DNA of 64,000 nt from Actinomadura rubrisoli (GTDB lineage Bacteria; Actinomycetota; Actinomycetes; Streptosporangiales; Streptosporangiaceae), in assembly GCF_004349215.1 (NCBI RefSeq), contig NZ_SMKU01000005.1:16625-80624 (forward strand). Reading direction: 5' to 3'. Positions 24,586 to 32,555 of the stretch are shown one piece after another. The position numbers were made by a program, and so were the translations under genes. The notes beneath the pieces were generated by a model. It worked only from the letters and a program-made list of their open reading frames with translations. It did no database searches and was not told where the DNA came from. Every line of letters starts with the position of its first letter. The first letter of the stretch is position 1.

Positions 24586-25423
24586 TCAGTATGGCCCGGG
24601 TGTACAGCAGGTCGAAGCCCTGGCGCTGCGCGTTCTGCTGCGACTTCGACCCCGGCTGCGTGGTGATGACGGCGATGTCGCATCCGGCGGCCGCGGCATC
24701 GGCGAGCCGGGCCGCCAGCAGCGCGGTCTGGACACCCCGGCGGCGGTGCGCGGGCACGGTCGCCGCACCGGTGAGCTGCGCGACGCCGTCCGCCACGCGA
24801 AAGCTCGCGGCGCCGGCGACGGCCCCGTCATGGAGCGCGACGTAGCGCACGACCCCGGCCGCGGCCGTGAGATCGCGCATGGCGTTCGCGAGGACCTCGC
24901 GTGGAAAATCCTCGTGCGAGCGGACCCCCTGTGTGTCGGGGTGGGCGAAGCCCTCGACGATGACGTCCAGCCAGGGCTCGAACTCCTCGTCACCACTCGG
25001 ACGGACCTCGACCCCCGGCGGCGCGACCCGTCCGCGCTCGCCCTTGAGGGCCAGGCCGAGCACGTTCTCGAACGAGACGAGCCGGTAGCCCCGTCCGGTG
25101 AGAAGGGCGCCGATCTCGGGATCGGCCAGGTGGGCGAGCTCGACCTGCACAGGAGAGCCGCAATCGGCGAAGGCCCGCTCGACCTCATCGAGGACGGCCG
25201 CGCTCGGCACCCCGCCGAATCCGAGGCCAGCGACCTTGTTGAGCGGCGAGTTCTCTTCGGCGAAGCTCGCCACGCCACCGGCGACGGGCATGACGAAGCC
25301 CACCGCGTCCGCCCTGCGGCGGCGTGCGGCCTCACTGCCCTTGGCGACCAACTGCGCTTCGACCCGCTCCACGCGCTCGGCGAGGGCGGTATCGCAAAAG
25401 AGAGGTGACCTGCCAACATCCAC
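24578..25423 (-). CDS. GNAT-family N-acetyltransferase
   Basis: The 281-residue protein has its acetyl-CoA site in the last third: YVALHDGAVAGAASFRV, then LTGAATVPAHRRRGVQTALLAARLADAAAAGCDIAVITTQPGSKSQQNAQRQGF. It has the R/Q-x-x-G-x-A-type loop (HRRRGVQTALL) and the terminal beta-bulge region. The first 120 residues may be a second, degenerate acyltransferase lobe. The substrate cannot be inferred. GTG 25423 is the start. It converges on the ArsR-like gene. Confidence 0.83.
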   Translation of the reverse strand: MDVGRSPLFCDTALAERVERVEAQLVAKGSEAARRRRADAVGFVMPVAGGVASFAEENSPLNKVAGLGFGGVPSAAVLDEVERAFADCGSPVQVELAHLADPEIGALLTGRGYRLVSFENVLGLALKGERGRVAPPGVEVRPSGDEEFEPWLDVIVEGFAHPDTQGVRSHEDFPREVLANAMRDLTAAAGVVRYVALHDGAVAGAASFRVADGVAQLTGAATVPAHRRRGVQTALLAARLADAAAAGCDIAVITTQPGSKSQQNAQRQGFDLLYTRAILIK

Positions 25424-25476
25424 CCTCAGACCTTAGTACGCCACGGGCCCTGGTCGAGGAGGCGGGTATCCTCGCG

Positions 25477-26214
25477 CTAGCGCAACGCCCCGACAATGGC
25501 CTGGGCGAGACGCCGTGTATCGCGGTCGGCGGCGGCCTGGTTCAACCCGGTTCCGGAGTCGATCGTCCTCGGGCGGGCGTAGTCCAAGCCTTCCCAGTCG
25601 ATCACGATGTTCACATTCTTGAAGCGGCAGTAGAGATACCGGCCGCTCATCGAGTATTTTTGGCCGCCATCCTGCGGAATCGCGCTCGCGGCATTCTTGC
25701 GCGAGATTCGGAAGCCGAGGCATTCGTCCGCGAGGTTCGGGATCGTTTCGGCCGGGCCGGTGTCGGTCACCTGGCGCCCTTCCTGCACATGAGCGCCCGC
25801 GACCGCGCTCCGGACGTACATGGCCTTGACTTTCGCCTCCGCGATACTCGGCTTTCTGGCCACCTCCAGTGTGAGGTTGCGGTTCTGCCGGGCATCGAAG
25901 ACCTTCCAAGAGAAGGACTGGACCCCCCTCGGGTCGTTGTAGGGACCAGCCAGGTACCGGCCCTTGGCCACCTCAGGCGGGATCGATCTGGAGGCCACCT
26001 GACCAATATCGGGCACTCGCGTGACAAGACCGGAAGGGTCTTTCTCAACGGCCATCGGCGCGGACGGAACGGGTGCCTTTGACGGCCGGGCGGAGCGCGA
26101 GGACTCCGCAGTGGACGAGGAGGAATCACATGCTCCCAGGCCGATCAGGCCGACCAGGCAAAGGACCCCGGCCAGGGCCCGCGTGGCGTGCCGCCGCCTG
26201 AATAAATTGAGCAC
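25477..26214 (-). CDS. Secreted lipoprotein with DUF3558-like features
   Basis: The 245-residue protein starts at GTG 26214 with basic residues (LFRRRHATR), a hydrophobic stretch and a lipobox LIGLGAC, so Cys at about residue 29 should be lipidated. A Ser/Pro-rich linker precedes a mature domain with Cys residues in ECLGFRISRK and YLYCRFKNVNIVIDWEG, and it ends AQAIVGALR. Cys pairs and the final A-x-x-I/V-x-x-L-pattern helix are like the DUF3558 group of actinobacterial lipoproteins. Function unknown. A longer frame from 26361 exists, but it would bury the signal peptide. Confidence 0.75.
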   Translation of the reverse strand: MLNLFRRRHATRALAGVLCLVGLIGLGACDSSSSTAESSRSARPSKAPVPSAPMAVEKDPSGLVTRVPDIGQVASRSIPPEVAKGRYLAGPYNDPRGVQSFSWKVFDARQNRNLTLEVARKPSIAEAKVKAMYVRSAVAGAHVQEGRQVTDTGPAETIPNLADECLGFRISRKNAASAIPQDGGQKYSMSGRYLYCRFKNVNIVIDWEGLDYARPRTIDSGTGLNQAAADRDTRRLAQAIVGALR

Positions 26215-26504
26215 CGCCGGAGATGCCGTTTCCCAACCGGGCGAAATTGCCGGGCACTTCGGCGGGGGGCGATGCGAATCATGGCGGAGAGCGATCATGG
26301 ACGATGAGTTTAGCCGGGCATTTCCGTGCATTTCAAGCAAATTGGTTCGTTCCAATGGCACCGCACCGCGCGTCCGGTGGACCTGGCTTATCGGGTTTCC
26401 GGGCGGCGAGTAGCGGACAGGATCTGACCGCTTCCCCTGCGACTATGGTCTCAGGCCGGGTACTCCCCGGCGTCCAGGAACGAAACCGAAGGCTGGAGCC
26501 CAAG

Positions 26505-26927
26505 ATGTCTGTCAAGTCCGTGACTCATATGAACTTCCGGGGCGACGCGCGTGCGGCGCTTGAGTTCTACCGGTCCGTGTTCGGTGGCGACCTCGCCGTC
26601 GTCACCTACAAGGACGCTGGGAGCGTGCAGGACCCCGCCGAGGCCGACCAGGTGATGTGGGGCCAGGTGATCGCGGACAACGGCTTCCACGTGATGGCCT
26701 ATGACGTGCCCTCGCAGATGCCCTGGGACCAGGGTAAGAACTCGTTCTTCGTCTCCCTGCGCGGCGAGAGCACCGAGGAGGTCACCGCGTACTGGGAGAG
26801 GCTCTCGGCAGGAGCGACCATCGTGCAGCCGCTGGCGCCCGCGCAGTGGGCTCCCCTCTACGGCATGCTCAAGGACCGCTTCGGCGTCGTCTGGGTCGTG
26901 GACGTCGCGAGCGAATACAACGGCTGA
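26505..26927 (+). CDS. PhnB-like VOC family protein
   Basis: The 140-residue protein reads SVTHMNFRGDARAALEFYRSVFGGDLAVVTYKD, then DQVMWGQVIADNGFHVMAYDVPSQM, and KNSFFVSLRGESTEEVTAYWERLSAGATIVQPLAPAQWAPLYGMLKDRFGVVWVVDVA. The YGMLKDRFGVVWVVD ending is characteristic of PhnB/DUF1338-type VOC proteins. Role unknown. It is followed 16 bases later by the glycosylase-like gene in the same direction. Confidence 0.85.
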   Translation: MSVKSVTHMNFRGDARAALEFYRSVFGGDLAVVTYKDAGSVQDPAEADQVMWGQVIADNGFHVMAYDVPSQMPWDQGKNSFFVSLRGESTEEVTAYWERLSAGATIVQPLAPAQWAPLYGMLKDRFGVVWVVDVASEYNG

Positions 26928-26943
26928 GCGGTAGGCATAGAGC

Positions 26944-28041
26944 ATGACCGTCCTCGACACGCGGGCGCTCAATCGCGCGACGCTCGCCCGTCAGTTGCTG
27001 CTGGAACACGCCGACATGCCGGTCCTCGACGCCGTCGCGCACCTCGGCGGTCTGCAAGCACAGGAGCCGCAGGAGCCGTTCGTCGGGCTCTGGTCCCGGC
27101 TGCGCGCGTTCGACCCGGCGGCGCTGTCGGACCTGCTGGCCAGGCGGAACGTGGTGCGGACCCACCTCATGCGCCGCACCGTCCACCTCCTCACCGCCGA
27201 GGACGTCCTGGCCTGGCGGGCCCGCCACGACGCCATGCTGCGCCAGCGCGTCCTCGGGGTCTACCGCCAAGAGCTCGCCGGGGTGGACCTCGGCGAGCTC
27301 GCGGCGGCGGGACGGGCGGTGATGGCCGACGGCGAGCCCCGCTCGATGACCGGGCTCGGGCGGGCGCTCGCCGACCGCTGGCCGGAGCCGGGGCCGCGGG
27401 CACTGGGGGAAATGCTGGTCACCGTCATCCCGATGGTGCAGCTGCCGCCGCGCGGGCTCTGGCGCACGAAGGCGGGAGTGCGCAACGCCATGCTCTCGTC
27501 CTGGCTGGGGCGCGAGATCGACCCTCCGTCCCCGGACGCCTCCGACCCCGTGGGCCAGGCGCTCGTGCGGCGCTACCTCGCCGCGTTCGGCCCGGCCACC
27601 ACGTCCGACCTGCGCGCCTGGAGCGGCCTCGCCGGGCTGCCGGCCGCCGTCGCCGCGATACGCGAGGAGCTGGTCGCCTTCCGCGACGAGCGGGGACGGG
27701 AGCTGCTGGACCTCCCCGACGCGCCGCGTCCCGATCCCGGCACACCGGCCCCGGTGCGGTTCCTGCCGGCGTTCGACAACGCGATTCTCGGCTACCACGA
27801 CCGCAGCCGGATCATCGACGACGCCGACCGCGGCCTGTCGGTCGCCGGTGCCCGCGTCGTCCTGGTCGACGGCCGGGTCTCCGCGACCTGGACCGTCGAG
27901 GCCGACACCGTGGTCGTCACCCCGCTGCGCCGCTTCACCCGAGCCGACCGCACCGCCGTGGCCGAGCAGGGGCGGGCGCTGGCGTCGTTCCTGTCCGACA
28001 ACGGCAGCCACCGCGTGCGGATCGCCGCGTCGCCCCGCTGA
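26944..28041 (+). CDS. Winged-helix AlkZ/YcaQ-like protein, probable DNA glycosylase
   Basis: The 365-residue protein belongs to the HTH_42 family. It has RQLLLEHADMPVLDAVAHLGGLQAQEPQEPFVGLWSRLRAFDPAALSDLLARRNVVRTHLMRRTVHLLTAEDVLAWR. Q38-A-Q40 corresponds to the catalytic QxQ motif of AlkZ, the azinomycin-resistance glycosylase that unhooks interstrand crosslinks; YcaQ enzymes have QxD. RTHLMRRTVHL is the conserved helix. It could repair bulky alkylation lesions. It shares a direction with the VOC gene before it. Confidence 0.8.
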   Translation: MTVLDTRALNRATLARQLLLEHADMPVLDAVAHLGGLQAQEPQEPFVGLWSRLRAFDPAALSDLLARRNVVRTHLMRRTVHLLTAEDVLAWRARHDAMLRQRVLGVYRQELAGVDLGELAAAGRAVMADGEPRSMTGLGRALADRWPEPGPRALGEMLVTVIPMVQLPPRGLWRTKAGVRNAMLSSWLGREIDPPSPDASDPVGQALVRRYLAAFGPATTSDLRAWSGLAGLPAAVAAIREELVAFRDERGRELLDLPDAPRPDPGTPAPVRFLPAFDNAILGYHDRSRIIDDADRGLSVAGARVVLVDGRVSATWTVEADTVVVTPLRRFTRADRTAVAEQGRALASFLSDNGSHRVRIAASPR

Positions 28042-28129
28042 GCGACACCGGCGGGCCGGCAGGGCCTCACCTCACCCGGCGGATCCGGGCGGCGGAACGG
28101 GCGCGCACGGCTTCTTCGGAGCTAATTTG

Positions 28130-28141
28130 GTAGCTAGCTAC
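28130..28141. promoter_or_regulatory. Perfect palindrome GTAGCTAGCTAC upstream of MFS gene
   Basis: The 12-base palindrome is followed directly by TATGCT (28143-28148), a good -10 hexamer, and a further GCTAGC. It is placed to act as a repressor site over the MFS promoter. No regulator gene is adjacent. Confidence 0.5.
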
Positions 28142-28159
28142 TATGCTAGCATCGCCACC

Positions 28160-28225
28160 ATGAGCGACGGCTGCGGAGCCTCCAGGCCCCGAAGAACCGA
28201 CACACCGCGGGAGGGAGAGGAATGA
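28160..28225 (+). CDS. Small upstream ORF coupled to MFS exporter
   Basis: A 21-codon frame begins at ATG 28160, 11 bases after the -10 box, and ends in TGA that overlaps the ATG of the MFS gene (ATGA at 28222-28225). It encodes a basic/acidic peptide starting MSDGCGASRP. It may serve only to couple translation of the exporter. It is too short to classify. Confidence 0.35.
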   Translation: MSDGCGASRPRRTDTPREGEE

Positions 28226-29829
28226 GCAGATGGCGCGGCAATCCCTGGGCGGTGCTGCTGACGCTCAGCCTGGGATTCTTCATGACGCTGCTGGACCTGA
28301 CGGCCGTCAACGTCGCCGTCCCCAGCATGATCGACGACCTGGACGCGTCGCTGGACGCGGTGCTGTGGGTGATCAATGTCTACATCCTCGTCCTGGCCGC
28401 GCTGCTGATCACCTTCGGCCGGCTGGGTGATGTCCGCGGGCCGCGCACCATGTTCATCGGGGGCGTCGCGCTGTTCACGGCGGCGTCCGTGCTGTGCGGC
28501 CTGTCGCAGGATCCGGCGCAGCTCATCGCCGCACGGGCCCTGCAGGGGCTGGGCGCCGCGGCGCTGACGCCGCAGACGATGACGATCATCATCGGCACGT
28601 TCCCGGCCGAGCGCCGCGGCACGGCGCTCGGTGTGTGGGGCGCGGTCGCGGGCGTGGCCACGATCGCCGGGCCCACGCTCGGCGGGCTCCTGGTCAGCAC
28701 GGCCGGCTGGCGCTGGATCTTCTTCGTGAACGTCCCGATCGGCGCGGCCGTGCTCGCAATGGCCGTCACGCTCGTCCCGGACGTCCGGCACGGCACCGGC
28801 CACAAGCTGGACCTGCCGGGTGTGGCGCTCGCCACCGCGATGCTGCTGTGCCTGACCTTCGGGCTCACCGAGGGCCAGCGGTACGGCTGGAACGCCGGGA
28901 TCTGGGCGCTGCTGGGCGGGGCCGCGCTGCTGCTGGTGGTGTTCCTGATCTACCAGGGCGCCCGGCAGGGCCGCGAACCGCTGCTGCCCTTCGCGCTCTT
29001 CCGCGACCGCGACTACGCGGTCATGAGCTTCGTGGCCGCGACCGTCCAGGTCGGGATGATCGGTCTGTTCCTGCCGGTGATGCTCTACCTGCAGTCGGTG
29101 CTGGACTTCAGCGCTCTCAAGGCCGGGCTGGTGATGGCGCCGGCGATGGTGGTGTCGGCGTTCCTGTCACCGGTCGCGGGCCGGATGGCGGACCGGGCCG
29201 GTGGCAAGTACATCCTGATGAGCGGCCTGGCCCTGTTCGCGGCCGGCATGGCCTGGCTCACCTGGGTCACGGGCGTCGGCCGCGCGTGGTGGGAGTTCCA
29301 GCCCGCCCTGATCGTGGCCGGGGTCGGCATCGGCTGCGTGTTCGGCCCGATGGTCACGGTCGCGATGTACAACGTGGAGCCCAGGATGGCCGGGGCCGCG
29401 TCCGGCGTGCTGAACACGATCCGGCAGATCGGCACGGTCGTCGGCAGCGCCGCGGTCGGCGCGGTACTGCAGAACCGCCTCGCCGCCTCGCTCCACGAGG
29501 AGGCGGCCAAGCGGGCCGCCGGCCTTCCGCCCGGCGTGCGCGGCCAGTTCATGGCCCGCTTCGACAACGGCGGTTCGGAGGTAGGCGCCGGGCAGACGGG
29601 CGGGGCGTTCAAGCCGCAGCCGGGAATACCGGCGAATCTCGCCCACCATATCCAGCAGGTGGCCGCGTCGGCGTTCGAGCACGGGTTCGTCCACGCGATG
29701 CGGCCGACCCTGGCACTGCCCATCGCCGTGATCGCGATCGGCGCCGCCGCGTGCGCCCTGGTACGACGCCGTCCAGCCGAACCCTTGGCCGGCGCGCACG
29801 ACACGGCCGAGGCGAGCACCTCCGCCTAG
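28222..29829 (+). CDS. MFS drug exporter, DHA2 (14-helix) family
   Basis: The 535-residue protein has motif D1 LLDLTAVNVAVPSM, motif A GRLGDVRGPRTMFIGG, and motif C GVATIAGPTLGGLLV followed by WRWIFFVNVPIG, all standard for EmrB/QacA proton-driven drug exporters. About 14 helices are visible, with a long loop near 430-475. GGGAGGGAGAGG lies before ATG 28222. A palindrome and a small coupled ORF precede it. Substrate unknown. Confidence 0.9.
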   Translation: MSRWRGNPWAVLLTLSLGFFMTLLDLTAVNVAVPSMIDDLDASLDAVLWVINVYILVLAALLITFGRLGDVRGPRTMFIGGVALFTAASVLCGLSQDPAQLIAARALQGLGAAALTPQTMTIIIGTFPAERRGTALGVWGAVAGVATIAGPTLGGLLVSTAGWRWIFFVNVPIGAAVLAMAVTLVPDVRHGTGHKLDLPGVALATAMLLCLTFGLTEGQRYGWNAGIWALLGGAALLLVVFLIYQGARQGREPLLPFALFRDRDYAVMSFVAATVQVGMIGLFLPVMLYLQSVLDFSALKAGLVMAPAMVVSAFLSPVAGRMADRAGGKYILMSGLALFAAGMAWLTWVTGVGRAWWEFQPALIVAGVGIGCVFGPMVTVAMYNVEPRMAGAASGVLNTIRQIGTVVGSAAVGAVLQNRLAASLHEEAAKRAAGLPPGVRGQFMARFDNGGSEVGAGQTGGAFKPQPGIPANLAHHIQQVAASAFEHGFVHAMRPTLALPIAVIAIGAAACALVRRRPAEPLAGAHDTAEASTSA

Positions 29830-29903
29830 CACCGTTACGACAGCCCATTCCCATCCCCTCACCCGCCGCGGAGGCTTTGACGACGTCCGGCGACCCCGCT
29901 GCG

Positions 29904-29944
29904 TTGCTGTTCGTGATACGAACCACTATAGTTCGTGCCACGAA
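29904..29944 (+). promoter_or_regulatory. Promoter with two TTCGT-N3-ACGAA operators, before the flavoprotein gene
   Basis: TTGCTG (29904-29909) and TATAGT (29927-29932) are 17 bases apart. Perfect TTCGT-N3-ACGAA palindromes lie at 29910-29922, filling the spacer, and at 29932-29944, covering the start site. They are 22 bases apart, two helical turns. A third, slightly imperfect copy (31573-31585) lies before the MarR gene, so that MarR protein is the likely repressor. Confidence 0.7.
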
Positions 29945-29968
29945 TAGCGACGTTATCGGGAGTGAAGA

Positions 29969-31057
29969 ATGGGACGTCTCGTTGCGGTCATAGGTGGGGG
30001 TTACGGCGGCGCCGCCGTCGCCAAGGCGCTGGATCAGGACGCCGACGTCGTCCTCATCGAACCGAAGGACGCGTTCGTCCACTCGGCGGGGGCGTTGCGC
30101 GCGCTGGTGCAGCCGGACTGGGCGGGCAACATGTTCTTTCCGTACGACAGGCTGCTCCGGCGCGGCACGGTGATCCGCGACCGCGTGGTCTCGGTGGATC
30201 CCGGCGGCGTGACCCTGGCCTCGGGCGAGCGCGTCGACGCCGACTATCTCGTCCTCGCCTCCGGCTCCGACTACCCGTACCCGGCCAAGATGGACGCCGA
30301 TTCCGCCGGAGAGGCACTGGAGCGACTCAGGGGCACGCACAAGGAGCTCGCGAGCGCCGGACGGGTCCTGATCGTCGGGGCCGGGCCGGTCGGCCTGGAG
30401 CTGTCCGGCGAGATCAAGGCGGTGTGGCCGGACAAGCACGTGACCATCGTCGAGCAGGGCGGCCGGCTGATGCCCGGCTTCGCGCCGGAGATGCGAGACG
30501 ATCTCCACCGGCAGCTCGACGCGCTGGGCGTGGAACTGCGGCTGGACACCTCCCTCGCCGCGCAGCCGCCGACCGCGCCGGGCGTGGCGGAGACGTTCAC
30601 CGTCGCGAGCGATCGCGGTGAGATCTCCGCCGACATCTGGTTCCGCTGCTACGGCGTCAGCGTCAACGGCGACTACCTGGCCGACGGACGGGTCGCCACG
30701 CGCACGCCACAGGGACGGGTCCGTGTGACCGAGACGCTCAACGTCGCAGGTCACGGCCACATCTACGCGCTCGGCGACATCACCGACCTGGACGAGGCCA
30801 AAATGGCCGGGCACGCCATGAAGCACGCCGGGGTCGTGGCGGACAACATCCTCGCCCAGGTGAAGGGCGAGGCGCCCACGGCCGTCTACCGGCCGTCCGA
30901 GATCCCGTCGATCCTGCTCCCGCTCGGTCCGGGCGGCGGCGTCGGGCAGATGCCCTCCCCCGACGGCCCGGCCGTCCTGTCCGCGCGAACGGTCAGCGAG
31001 TACAAGGGCGCGGACCTGTTCATCGGACGGTTCGCCGAGCTGTTCGGCACGGCCTGA
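29969..31057 (+). CDS. FAD-dependent NAD(P)H oxidoreductase, AIFM2/NDH-2-like
   Basis: The 362-residue protein has two dinucleotide-binding motifs: VAVIGGGYGGAAVAKAL at the N-terminus for FAD, and VLIVGAGPVGLELSGEI near residue 133 for NAD(P)H. YLVLASGSDYPYP and IYALGDITDL, the FAD-ribityl ATG/GD motif, are also present. The overall pattern matches the apoptosis-inducing-factor 2/type II NADH dehydrogenase group. It may reduce quinones or xenobiotics. A MarR gene follows convergently and probably represses it through the TTCGT-N3-ACGAA sites. Confidence 0.87.
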   Translation: MGRLVAVIGGGYGGAAVAKALDQDADVVLIEPKDAFVHSAGALRALVQPDWAGNMFFPYDRLLRRGTVIRDRVVSVDPGGVTLASGERVDADYLVLASGSDYPYPAKMDADSAGEALERLRGTHKELASAGRVLIVGAGPVGLELSGEIKAVWPDKHVTIVEQGGRLMPGFAPEMRDDLHRQLDALGVELRLDTSLAAQPPTAPGVAETFTVASDRGEISADIWFRCYGVSVNGDYLADGRVATRTPQGRVRVTETLNVAGHGHIYALGDITDLDEAKMAGHAMKHAGVVADNILAQVKGEAPTAVYRPSEIPSILLPLGPGGGVGQMPSPDGPAVLSARTVSEYKGADLFIGRFAELFGTA

Positions 31058-31064
31058 CCCGGCG

Positions 31065-31541
31065 TCAGCGCGGGCAGATCGTGCGGGTGTCGACCTCCAT
31101 GAAGACGACCGGTACCTCGTTGTCGTGCACCACCTGGCTGAGCAGGGCGGCGAGCATGCCCCGGTCGTCGTCGCCGAGGTTCGTCGTCAGCTTCTCGACC
31201 CGGCGGCAGGTCTCGGCGTAGAACTCCTCGGCGATCCCGCCGCCCTCGGCGGTGAGCGCCACGCGAACAGCGCGCGCGTCCTCCGGATCAGGCTCGCGCC
31301 GCACGAGGCCGCGCTGGGCGCAGCGGTCCACCAGGCCGGTCAGGCTCGACTTCGCCAGCCCCAGCACGCCGCCCAGCTCGCCCATGCCGTACGGCTGCGG
31401 CATCAGGACGCACAGCAGTTGCCCCTGCTGCGGGGTCAGGCCGAACTCCCGGCTCGACTCCGCATACACGGCATTGACGAGAAAGGAGGCGCGCACCAGC
31501 GCGGTGACGACCCCCATCTGCGCACCCTCGGCCTTTCCCAT
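31065..31541 (-). CDS. MarR-family transcriptional regulator
   Basis: The 158-residue protein reads SSREFGLTPQQGQLLCVLMPQPYGMGELGGVLGLAKSSLTGLVDRCAQRGLVRREPDPEDARAVRVALTAEG, a full MarR winged helix with the wing DPEDARAVRVALT. An upstream palindrome TTCGC-N3-ACGAA (31573-31585) matches two operators before the adjacent convergent flavoprotein gene. It probably represses that gene and itself in response to an electrophile or aromatic compound. Confidence 0.9.
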   Translation of the reverse strand: MGKAEGAQMGVVTALVRASFLVNAVYAESSREFGLTPQQGQLLCVLMPQPYGMGELGGVLGLAKSSLTGLVDRCAQRGLVRREPDPEDARAVRVALTAEGGGIAEEFYAETCRRVEKLTTNLGDDDRGMLAALLSQVVHDNEVPVVFMEVDTRTICPR

Positions 31542-31572
31542 TCACCCATCGTAGACCAGAGCCACTTCTGAT

Positions 31573-31585
31573 TCGCGACACGAAC
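31573..31585. promoter_or_regulatory. Third MarR operator copy, TTCGC-N3-ACGAA
   Basis: It differs by one base from the two perfect copies at 29910 and 29932 and lies 32 bases upstream of the MarR start at 31541, the place expected for autoregulation. Confidence 0.6.
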
Positions 31586-31674
31586 AACTGGACACCAGCG
31601 CCGTGCCCGCTGAGGTGTGGCGGCCACCCGTTCGTCGCACCGCAAGCCGTGAATGCCATGCGGGCCCGGCTCGA

Positions 31675-31713
31675 CCGGCCGGGCCTCCAGTTCGGGGTTG
31701 GAGGCCCGGCCGG
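31675..31713 (-). terminator. Strong hairpin terminator of the ABC exporter operon
   Basis: A perfect 15-bp stem (31675-31689 with 31699-31713; arms begin CCGGCCGGGCC) with a 9-base loop lies 39 bases past the stop of the permease gene. It can also stop the convergent transcript that comes in from the other side. Confidence 0.65.
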
Positions 31714-31751
31714 CTGCGGCGGCCGCTGCTGTGCCGAGCGGCCGGCCGTGG

Positions 31752-32555
31752 TCAGTTGCTGACCGACTTCTTGTAGAGGCGGGTGGCCAGCGGGACGAAC
31801 ACGGTCAGGATGACGGCGACCCAGAGCAGCGAGGCCGGGACGGCGTGCTGGACGGGCCAGGCGTCGGAGGTCTTCATCGCGGTGCTGGTGTTGCCGAAGA
31901 GCTCGCGTGCGGCCTGGGTGAAGCTGGAGACCGGGTTCCACTCGGCGACGACGCGCAGCGGTGTGGGCAGTTGGGAGCTGTCGATGAAGGCGTTGGAGAG
32001 GAACACCAGCGGGAGCGAGACCATGTTGGCGATGCCGCTGAAGCTCTCCGGGGTGCGCAGGGTCAGCGCGACGGTGGCGGTGAACCAGGAGAAGGCGTAG
32101 GCGAACAGCAGCAGCAGCCCGAACCCGGCCAGGACCTCAAGCGGGGAGGTGTGCACCCGCCAGCCGACCGCCAGGCCCATCAGCGCCATCGCCGTCAGGC
32201 TGCTGAGGTTCATCAGCAGGTCGCTGAGGGTCTGGCCGATCAGCACCGCCGACCGCGCCATCGGCAGCGTGCGAAATCGGTCGAAGATGCCCTTCTGCAG
32301 GTCCAGCGTCAGCGTGTACCCGGTGGTCTGCGCGCCTATGATCACGGCCTGGACGAAAATGCCGGGGAGCAGGAACTCCTTGTAGGACATGCCGGGGATG
32401 TCGATGGCGCTGCCGAAGATGTAGGCGAACAGCAGGATGAGCACGATGGGAAGCGCGATCGCGGCAAGGAGCTGCTCCGGAGACCTCTTGATCTTGATGG
32501 CGTTGCGCTTGGCGATGGTCAGCCCGTCGATGATCGGGAGGGTGAGCGCGCTCAT
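31752..32555 (-). CDS. ABC-2 type permease, DrrB-like
   Basis: The 267-residue protein has six hydrophobic helices and an ABC2_membrane pattern: RNAIKIKRSPEQLLAAIALPIVLILLFAYIFGSAIDIPGMSYKEFLLPGIFVQAVIIGAQTTGYTLTLDLQKGIFDRFRTLPMARSAVLIGQTLSDLL. The DLQKGIFDRFRTLPMARSAVLxGQ segment is characteristic of daunorubicin-resistance DrrB permeases. ATG 32555 overlaps the ATPase stop, so the two form one exporter. Confidence 0.9.
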   Translation of the reverse strand: MSALTLPIIDGLTIAKRNAIKIKRSPEQLLAAIALPIVLILLFAYIFGSAIDIPGMSYKEFLLPGIFVQAVIIGAQTTGYTLTLDLQKGIFDRFRTLPMARSAVLIGQTLSDLLMNLSSLTAMALMGLAVGWRVHTSPLEVLAGFGLLLLFAYAFSWFTATVALTLRTPESFSGIANMVSLPLVFLSNAFIDSSQLPTPLRVVAEWNPVSSFTQAARELFGNTSTAMKTSDAWPVQHAVPASLLWVAVILTVFVPLATRLYKKSVSN

